Source: Fermentibacter sp963718745 [NCBI: Candidatus Fermentibacterota bacterium] (GTDB lineage: Bacteria; Fermentibacterota; Fermentibacteria; Fermentibacterales). From it: a stretch of 64,000 bases of DNA. The notes under the pieces are model-generated. The model did not search any database. It was not told the DNA's origin and saw nothing but the letters and a program-made list of their open reading frames with translations. A program made the position numbers and the translations under genes. Each line of letters opens with the position of its first letter. Position 1 is the stretch's first letter. Below, one piece after another: positions 58,648-64,000 of this stretch. The DNA lies in NCBI GenBank assembly GCA_963718745.1, contig OY970370.1, forward strand, positions 558,001-622,000, in the 5' to 3' direction.

Positions 58648-59695
58648 CGCTGCCCTTCCGGCTCGTCGAATCCAGCAGTCCGAGAAGCTTCCAGGTCCCG
58701 GCACCTGCCAGTCCCGCTGCCAGGAGGAATCCGGGAAGGCAGCTCCCGATGCCGTCGGAAGCTCCTCCGCCTGCAAGCATCGAGAGCATGAACGGGATCG
58801 CCGCGGCCCATGCCGCGGCTGCAACTGCGGCAACGACGTTCACGTCCATCCTCCTGCCCGGGAGGATGCCCCTGGCGACCCGCCCGGAAATGCCGTCCAG
58901 GACGGCGCGGTAGGATTCGCCGTCGCATCTGAAGTCCACCACCCAGAGCGGATAGAAGACGAGAGAGACCCTCCTGCACGAAATCGAGTACCACTGCCAC
59001 CGCTGCTCCAGACCTCTCGCCGACCCGCGCGCAAGCCTCTCGAAATGACTGTCGGCCCTTGCGACGGCCTGACTCAGCGGCACAGAAGGGTCCACTACGA
59101 GCCCCTCTCCCGGCGGCTCTGCATCGAGAACCTCCAGCCCCTCGGGCAGGGAGGTCCTCTGGATCTCGAGGCCGGTTACCGCGAGCTGCGAGTCTTCGCC
59201 CAGGGAGGGGATGCCGAGCGGCTCGAGGTTGGCTGCGCTGATGTTGAGGCTGCCGAAGAACCTGATCTCCCTCGAAGCAGCCCTTACCCCTTTACGCGTC
59301 CTGACCGTCCTTGTCCTGCCGAAGACAGACATCGTCTCGCCCTTCTCCGTGTCGATCGCCACAGGGATCTCCTCCTCGACGAAGACAGGGTCGAGTCCGA
59401 ACGAGAAGCCGGAGATCTGTGCCGAAACGTGCCAGAAGGGAACGAGGAAGAGCCGCGGCCGGGCGACCTTCGAGCGGCGCAGGGCTCCGCGCCTGGCATC
59501 GCTTTCCGTAAGACGGCGCCTGACGGACCTGAGGGCTTCGGTTGCAGTCATCACCGGAGGCATGTAGAACCTCCCGACTCCGTCCCCCCTCCTCAGACCC
59601 AGGCCGCAGTGCCTGCAGGAGCCGGATACGTCCCCCTCGCGCAGGCCGAGCAGGCCTCCGCAGGATGGACAGGAGAGAGCCCTGGTGACGTTCAT
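58634..59695 (-). CDS. Zinc-ribbon membrane protein 2 of trio, unknown
   Basis: A 353-aa protein: an N-terminal double zinc ribbon (SCPSCGGLLGL and SCRHCGLGLRRGDG), a soluble region with RPRLFLVPFWHVSAQISGFS and SREIRFFGSLNISAANLEPL, a YPLWVVDFRCDG segment, and two C-terminal TM helices (VVAAVAAAAWAAAIPFMLSM and FLLAAGLAGAGTWKLLGLL). Stop and start overlap the neighbours by 4 bp and 14 bp. I do not recognise the family beyond zinc-ribbon membrane proteins of the 'DUF' kind. Confidence 0.75.
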   Translation of the reverse strand: MNVTRALSCPSCGGLLGLREGDVSGSCRHCGLGLRRGDGVGRFYMPPVMTATEALRSVRRRLTESDARRGALRRSKVARPRLFLVPFWHVSAQISGFSFGLDPVFVEEEIPVAIDTEKGETMSVFGRTRTVRTRKGVRAASREIRFFGSLNISAANLEPLGIPSLGEDSQLAVTGLEIQRTSLPEGLEVLDAEPPGEGLVVDPSVPLSQAVARADSHFERLARGSARGLEQRWQWYSISCRRVSLVFYPLWVVDFRCDGESYRAVLDGISGRVARGILPGRRMDVNVVAAVAAAAWAAAIPFMLSMLAGGGASDGIGSCLPGFLLAAGLAGAGTWKLLGLLDSTSRKGSDVVV

Positions 59696-60360
59696 TCCGG
59701 CCTGAGGATCCTGTAGCGCAGCAGGAGGCCCCCGCCCACGAGGGATGCAGCGACGGAGGCGGCAAGACGGTCCTGGATCCCCGCGCTGGCGAGGCCGGCG
59801 AGGATGAAGGCAGCCGAGGATATCACCAGGAGCGGGACGAGGACTTCGACGAAGCTGCGCGAAGGTCGGGGAACCGCTGACCGGACCGCTCCGGATCGCA
59901 CGGGCGGGAGGCCGCTCACGGCATCGACGAGGAAGACCTCGGGGAAACCGCGGTTCGAGACGGACGCCTTGTAGAAGGGATGGAAGACTATCGTACCTGG
60001 CGTCTGCCCGTCCCTGGGCGGGATGAGCTGGTCCGGTGAGGCGTCATCCGGGGAGAGGACCTTCATCGACGAGGAGGGGGGACTGTATCCGTCGAGCTCC
60101 GGGACAGGCTGGGAGAAGAACGCCTCCAGCCCCCGGCCGGAGGTCTCGAGATACGGGAAGTAGACCATGTCGACGGAATCAAACTTCATGCCGGAGTGAG
60201 CAGCTGCGATGGAGTCCTCGCCGACCGTCGGGGCGGAGATCATGAACCTCCTGCCGCCCGGATCGAGGAGCAGCCGGGCATCGCAGTACGGGCACCTGAG
60301 GTAGAAGTCCCTCCTCTGGACCTGGAGCCCCGCACCGCACTGGCTGCAGGATGCCCTCAT
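59692..60360 (-). CDS. Zinc-ribbon membrane protein 1 of trio, unknown
   Basis: A 222-aa protein: an N-terminal zinc ribbon (ASCSQCGAGLQV and LRCPYCDARLLLD), a soluble region with FYKASVSNRGFPEVFLVDAV, and two C-terminal TM helices (VLVPLLVISSAAFILAGLAS and RLAASVAASLVGGGLLLRY). The start overlaps the GT4 stop by 4 bp (ATGA), the stop overlaps the next gene by 4 bp. All three trio genes share this plan of ribbon, beta-rich domain and membrane anchor, with decreasing similarity. Confidence 0.75.
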   Translation of the reverse strand: MRASCSQCGAGLQVQRRDFYLRCPYCDARLLLDPGGRRFMISAPTVGEDSIAAAHSGMKFDSVDMVYFPYLETSGRGLEAFFSQPVPELDGYSPPSSSMKVLSPDDASPDQLIPPRDGQTPGTIVFHPFYKASVSNRGFPEVFLVDAVSGLPPVRSGAVRSAVPRPSRSFVEVLVPLLVISSAAFILAGLASAGIQDRLAASVAASLVGGGLLLRYRILRPE

Positions 60361-61484
60361 CCTGCGGCCGCCTTCGAGGTGAAGTACTCCTCCAGGCCGT
60401 CGATCATCCTGTCGATTGAGAAGACCGATTCGACGCGGTTCCGTGCATTCCGTCCCAGTGCGCACCCGAAGGCGGGATCGCCGATGAGGGAGCTGATCGC
60501 CGAAGCCAGAGCCTCATGGTCGTCCAGAGGGAAGACGAGACCGCCGTCCGATCCCACGACCTCCGGCAGGCTGCTCGCATCCGAGACGATCACGGGCCTG
60601 CCGCAGGACATGGCTTCGGCGGCGGCATAACCGAATCCCTCGTTCTCGGAAGGCATGCAGAGGATGTCCAGGGAGTTGAAACAGCCCTTCATGTCGCTGA
60701 CCGGCCCGGTGAAGACCACCCTGTCGGAAACGCCCGCCTCTGCAGCCTGGAGCTCCACCGCGGACCTGTGCCCCGGACTCGGGGCGGGTCCGGCAACGAG
60801 TATCCTGAGTTCGGGATGGACCCGGGCGAGCGGGGCACACGCTCTGAACAGAGTGGAATGCCTCTTCCTCGGAAGGAGCGAACCCACTATCCCGACCACG
60901 AAATGTTCCGGATCGAGGCCGGTCGACAGGCGGAAGGCCGCCCCCGCATCCGGGTCCGGGCGGAAGGATGAAGTGTCGATCCCGTTGTAGATCCTCCTGA
61001 TCCCTGCCCTGTCCAGCCAGGGGTTCCGGGTCAGGATGCTGTTCATGGTCGAGTCGCTGTTCACTATCACGCCGGAGACGAGATGCCTGTAGGTGAGCCG
61101 GTACCGGAGGCTGTTCTTGAAGCCGTAGTCGCTCCCCCTTCGCCGGATGAAGAAAACGCGCCTCATCCGGGCGGCGACCCCGATGCTCCTCACCTCCCTG
61201 TCCAGGTTGCAGCACGCCACCTGCGTACGCTGCCTCTCGAACAGGCTTGCGGCCCTGAAGACCGCAAGCGGGTTCAGATCGCCACGTATCCTGATCGCTT
61301 CCGTCCGCAGCCCCTCGATCGAGAGGGCCCTCTCGAGGAGTGCACTCCCGGGCTGGCAGACGAGGACGACGTCATGTCCCCTGCGCCTGAGCCCGTCGGC
61401 CGCGGTCAGGCTCCAGTTCTCTCCTCCACCCCAGCTCGTCATCGAGTTGCTGATGACTATCCTGAGCGGATTCGATGCGTTCAC
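60357..61484 (-). CDS. Glycosyltransferase family 4
   Basis: A 375-aa GT4 enzyme. N-terminus RIVISNSMTSWGGGENWSLT, the phosphate-binding region VIVNSDSTMNSILTR, RIYNGIDTSSFRPDP and VGIVGSLLPRKRHSTLFRAC, and the C-terminal donor site PSENEGFGYAAAEAMSCGRP. It probably makes a surface polysaccharide or lipid sugar. The GTG start at 61484 overlaps the metH stop (GTGA). Linked to the zinc-ribbon trio by the next overlap. Confidence 0.92.
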   Translation of the reverse strand: MNASNPLRIVISNSMTSWGGGENWSLTAADGLRRRGHDVVLVCQPGSALLERALSIEGLRTEAIRIRGDLNPLAVFRAASLFERQRTQVACCNLDREVRSIGVAARMRRVFFIRRRGSDYGFKNSLRYRLTYRHLVSGVIVNSDSTMNSILTRNPWLDRAGIRRIYNGIDTSSFRPDPDAGAAFRLSTGLDPEHFVVGIVGSLLPRKRHSTLFRACAPLARVHPELRILVAGPAPSPGHRSAVELQAAEAGVSDRVVFTGPVSDMKGCFNSLDILCMPSENEGFGYAAAEAMSCGRPVIVSDASSLPEVVGSDGGLVFPLDDHEALASAISSLIGDPAFGCALGRNARNRVESVFSIDRMIDGLEEYFTSKAAAG

Positions 61485-63874
61485 GACCTCTTCACCGACC
61501 GTTCCAGCGCCTCCGCCCCCTGTATGCCGTCCCTGCCGTAGAGAACCCCCAGCTTCTGTGCAAGCTCGGGCGTCACGACTGCTCCCCCGATTATGATCGC
61601 GGGGCAGGGATCGATCGCGGCGCGTATCCTGAGCACGGTCTCCTCCATCACGGGCAGACTGGGGGTCAGGAGCGCGGAGAGCCCGATCGCTTCCGGCGCG
61701 ATATCGACTGCAGCCTCCAGGATTCTCGAGGCGGGAACGTTCCTGCCCAGATCCACGATCCTCCACCCATGCCCGGCCAGTATCGCAGAGACTATGTTCT
61801 TGCCGATGTCGTGGACATCACCCTCGACCGTGGCCATCAGTATCGTCCCCCGGTCCGCGCTCCCGCCCTGTGTTTCACGAATCGCGTCGAAGCAGGCCCT
61901 TACGGCTTCGGCTCCGGCAAGGAGCTGGGGCAGGAAGAGCCTTCCCTGTTCGTATTCGATCCCGAGCCTCGTGACGGCCGGTATGAGAACCCCGGAGACG
62001 AGTTCCGCTGGGGATGAGACTGCCAGCGCTTCACGCACGGCTCGCGCCGCTTCCGAGGGGTCCCCGGAGACGAGGGCGCTCTCGAGGGTGGCGGGCTCGG
62101 AGGTGCTCCTCCCCCCGGACGGCATGGTTCCCTCCGGTACTGAATCCGACGCCAGGGCCGAGAACGCGGCGAATCCCGCACCCTCGGAGCACAGCATCCT
62201 GGCGGCTCCGGGCAGGGCTCCCCCGTCCGCATCCTCCGGATCCATGATGGCGGCCGAAAGGCCTTCGGAAACAGCCTGGACGAGGAATGCACGGCTGACG
62301 GCCCGCCTGAAGGGAAGGCCGAAGGAGACGTTGCTGAGACCGATCACTGTCTGGAGTCCGTAGCCCGACCGGATCTCCCGTATCACTTCAAGCGTGATGC
62401 GCGAGGCTCCGGGGGAGGCGGCCTCCGAAAGCACGACGGGGTCTACGAGTATGTCGCTCCTCCTGAAACCGGCCGCGAGGGCGGCAGCGAGGATCCTGTC
62501 CAGAAGAGCGAGCCGTCCGCGGGCTGTTTCCGGAACGCCATCCTCGTCCATCAGAAGGGCGATGAAGCCGGCCCCGTGGAGCCTGGCGGGCGGGAAACCC
62601 CTCTCCATCCTCGATCGGATGCAGGGGATCGAATTGACGAAAGTCCTCGCGGGGTATTCGGGCAGCGCCGACTCGACCACGTCCGGCATGGGGGAGTCGA
62701 TGAGGAAAGGCAGCCCGGTGACGCTGTCCAGGGCACGAACGGCCTCAGGCATGAAGCGGGCTTCCGTTCCCGGGTCGCCGATGCCGATGTTGAGGTCGAG
62801 GATGGTCGCACCATGGCCGGCCTGCCCGACGGACAGCTTCCTCAGCATCCCGGTCGAGCCCTGTCGGATGGAGGAGGCCAGCCGGAGCCTCCCGGTCGGA
62901 TTGATCTTCTCGCCGATCACGGCGAAACGGTCCGGGAAATCGACTCTGACTGTCCTCGACGATATCGAACAAGTGGCTTCGGGTCTCCTGCGGAGGGCGG
63001 GGAGGTCCTCCAGGGCCGAGGCGATCTCCCTGGTATGCGCGGGAGTGGAACCGCAGCAGCTCCCTGCGATGGAAGCCCCGGCACGGCAGACCTTCAGCGC
63101 GGACAGGGCGAGTTCGGCAGGGGACGCGGGCCAGACTGCCCTGCCGTCCTCCATCCTCGGGATTCCTGCGTTCGGCTGATAGCTGACCGGCAGGCTGGAA
63201 GACTCGAGCAGAGAAAGAGCAGCTTCCTCGTTGTCCCTGAGGGAGGCGCCGCAGTTGACCCCGGCCCAGCCGGGACCGAATGCTCCAGCAACGTCCGCGA
63301 GCACATCCGCGGGCGTACCAGTCACGGTGCGGCACCCGGAATCGAAGCTCATGCTGATCATCAATGGAATCGCGGGGTCCAGGGTCCGTACCGCGCAGGC
63401 CGCGAGCCTAAGTTCACGAATGTCCGTGAAGGTCTCCAGAGCTATGCAGTCGACACCCCTGCCCAGCAGGAGCCCGGCCAGCTCGCCGAAGCAGGACAGG
63501 GCCTCACCCGTGGTCACCGGTCCGAAGGGAGCGAGGAAGCTGCCCAGGGGCCCGATCGATCCTGCGATGATGCATCCACGGCTGCCCCTGCCCGCCCTGG
63601 CCGCCTCGACCGCCCTTGCGACTATCTCGCCCTGCCTGGCCTCGAGCCCGAACTCCCTCAGCTTGAGCCGGCCGGCACCGTAGGTGTTGGTCACCAGGAT
63701 GTCGGCGCCGGCGGCGGCGTATTCGGCATGCGCCCTCGCGACGAGGCCGGGATCCGAGAGCAGGATCTCCTCGGGAGGAACGGCAGTGCAGGAGTGCCCT
63801 CCGCAAACGAGCGTACCCATCGCACCATCGGCAACGAGGACCCTTCCCCCGAACCTGTCTAGCAGCTCATCCAT
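61481..63874 (-). CDS. metH: Cobalamin-dependent methionine synthase without activation domain
   Basis: A 797-aa MetH with three modules: homocysteine-binding (about 1-300; zinc Cys in WAGVNCGASL and GSCCGSTPAHTREI), folate-binding (about 325-590; FAVIGEKINPTGRLRLASSI, ATILDLNIGIGDPGTEARFM) and cobalamin cap/binding (about 640-797; VEGDVHDIGKNIVSAILAGH, i.e. DxHxxG). The C-terminal SAM-activation domain is absent; it is encoded by the separate gene whose end is at 63859-64000, overlapping here by 16 bp. The ATG is at 63874. No B12 riboswitch is visible, as the leader lies outside the window. Confidence 0.93.
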   Translation of the reverse strand: MDELLDRFGGRVLVADGAMGTLVCGGHSCTAVPPEEILLSDPGLVARAHAEYAAAGADILVTNTYGAGRLKLREFGLEARQGEIVARAVEAARAGRGSRGCIIAGSIGPLGSFLAPFGPVTTGEALSCFGELAGLLLGRGVDCIALETFTDIRELRLAACAVRTLDPAIPLMISMSFDSGCRTVTGTPADVLADVAGAFGPGWAGVNCGASLRDNEEAALSLLESSSLPVSYQPNAGIPRMEDGRAVWPASPAELALSALKVCRAGASIAGSCCGSTPAHTREIASALEDLPALRRRPEATCSISSRTVRVDFPDRFAVIGEKINPTGRLRLASSIRQGSTGMLRKLSVGQAGHGATILDLNIGIGDPGTEARFMPEAVRALDSVTGLPFLIDSPMPDVVESALPEYPARTFVNSIPCIRSRMERGFPPARLHGAGFIALLMDEDGVPETARGRLALLDRILAAALAAGFRRSDILVDPVVLSEAASPGASRITLEVIREIRSGYGLQTVIGLSNVSFGLPFRRAVSRAFLVQAVSEGLSAAIMDPEDADGGALPGAARMLCSEGAGFAAFSALASDSVPEGTMPSGGRSTSEPATLESALVSGDPSEAARAVREALAVSSPAELVSGVLIPAVTRLGIEYEQGRLFLPQLLAGAEAVRACFDAIRETQGGSADRGTILMATVEGDVHDIGKNIVSAILAGHGWRIVDLGRNVPASRILEAAVDIAPEAIGLSALLTPSLPVMEETVLRIRAAIDPCPAIIIGGAVVTPELAQKLGVLYGRDGIQGAEALERSVKRS

Positions 63875-64000
63875 CCGATCACCCCCGAAACGGACTTGCG
63901 CGGGACCATCATGCCTGAAGGGGCGATCTCCACGCCGAGGCCGGGAAAGCTGTCGACGAACCATCTCTGTCCGTCGATGGAGAAATCGCCGTATCCCGGG
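63859..64000 (-). CDS. Methionine synthase activation-domain protein (partial, C-terminus)
   Basis: The last 46 residues of a gene that runs off the window edge. Reading the minus strand gives PGYGDFSIDGQRWFVDSF and then MMVPRKSVSGVIGWMSC before TAG; PGYGDF and the MxPxKSVSGxIG block are the hallmark of the MetH SAM-binding (activation) domain. A stand-alone protein of this kind, upstream of and overlapping a MetH that lacks the domain, is the split form of the enzyme. Confidence 0.88.
   Translation of the reverse strand, partial: PGYGDFSIDGQRWFVDSFPGLGVEIAPSGMMVPRKSVSGVIGWMSC

Noticed and set aside
62576-63862. 428-codon plus-strand frame opposite metH
   Set aside because: It is a shadow of metH, which carries all zinc, folate and B12 motifs on the other strand.
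1-64000. tRNA or rRNA genes, and a B12 riboswitch before metH
   Set aside because: I found no TTCGAATC-type T-loop in a cloverleaf context and no rRNA-like stretch; the metH leader is outside the window.

Overview
The window is GC-rich bacterial chromosome from what looks like an uncultured lineage near the FCB superphylum (Fermentibacteria, Eisenbacteria or Latescibacteria type). The pointers are a secreted FG-GAP repeat protein with a FlgD-like/type IX secretion sorting tail (52615-54414), a TonB-dependent receptor with a carboxypeptidase-regulatory domain and a terminal Phe (32468-34747), a DUF4954 left-handed beta-helix protein, two-subunit class I fumarase, and very tight gene packing with many ATGA/GTGA/TGATG stop-start overlaps. 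This taxonomic call is inference; there is no rRNA or tRNA in the window. I read about 66 protein genes, one of them frameshifted and one cut by the window edge.

Layout. 28-6644 (minus): overlapping operon of a hybrid sensor kinase, VanW protein, YdeI-like protein, CPBP-like membrane protein and radical SAM protein. 7033-10758 (minus): nitronate monooxygenase-like flavoprotein, two overlapping NAD-dependent sugar epimerases and an unknown protein. 11047-16190 (minus): redox genes (flavodoxin-like, flavin reductase, double 4Fe-4S protein), a Cdd1 helix-hairpin-helix protein, a methyltransferase broken by one extra base, and small hypotheticals. 16476-18566 (plus): prolyl oligopeptidase.

18.5-34.9 kb is an accessory island of mostly single small genes: PNPOx-like, ICMT-like, TspO, dodecin, DUF3788, isochorismatase-like, RelE/RHH toxin-antitoxin, two DUF3795, TIGR04076, methyltransferase, GNAT, TetR, peptidase E and pentapeptide proteins. 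It is punctuated by a family of non-coding repeats that all begin GGGGTCAGACTAC or its GCAGCC variant. The best copies are about 206-208 bp with perfect 17-bp terminal inverted repeats and no ORF, i.e. MITE-like. They sit immediately next to the starts or stops of the small genes, and one supplies the last codons of a malic enzyme.

34.9-37.6 kb (minus) encodes fumarase alpha, fumarase beta and malic enzyme, overlapping: fumarate to malate to pyruvate. It is divergent from a Cu/Zn efflux permease with a fused HMA domain plus an SmtB-type zinc-sensing repressor. A 14-bp SmtB-like operator lies in the shared promoter region, so this circuit can be read from metal site to operator. 39.2-43.8 kb (minus): OsmC, glutamine amidotransferase-like, PepD dipeptidase, DUF4954. 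43.8-46.6 kb: radical SAM/SPASM, a secreted small protein, peptidase T. 46.7-52.5 kb (plus): a DNA-binding-domain/PTS-EIIA fusion, pyrB, pyrI, an ArnT-like glycosyltransferase, a B12-binding radical SAM and a GT2, closed by a strong hairpin.

54.5-64.0 kb is one colinear minus-strand run: methionine synthase activation protein (partial), MetH without its activation domain, GT4, three overlapping zinc-ribbon membrane-type proteins, yebC, ruvC, ruvA, ruvB, queH. The zinc-ribbon trio is the most interesting group of unknown function; the repeat-punctuated island is the most unusual structure. Several genes (TIGR04076, ruvC, the secreted protein at 45.3 kb) appear to need a non-AUG, non-GUG start.
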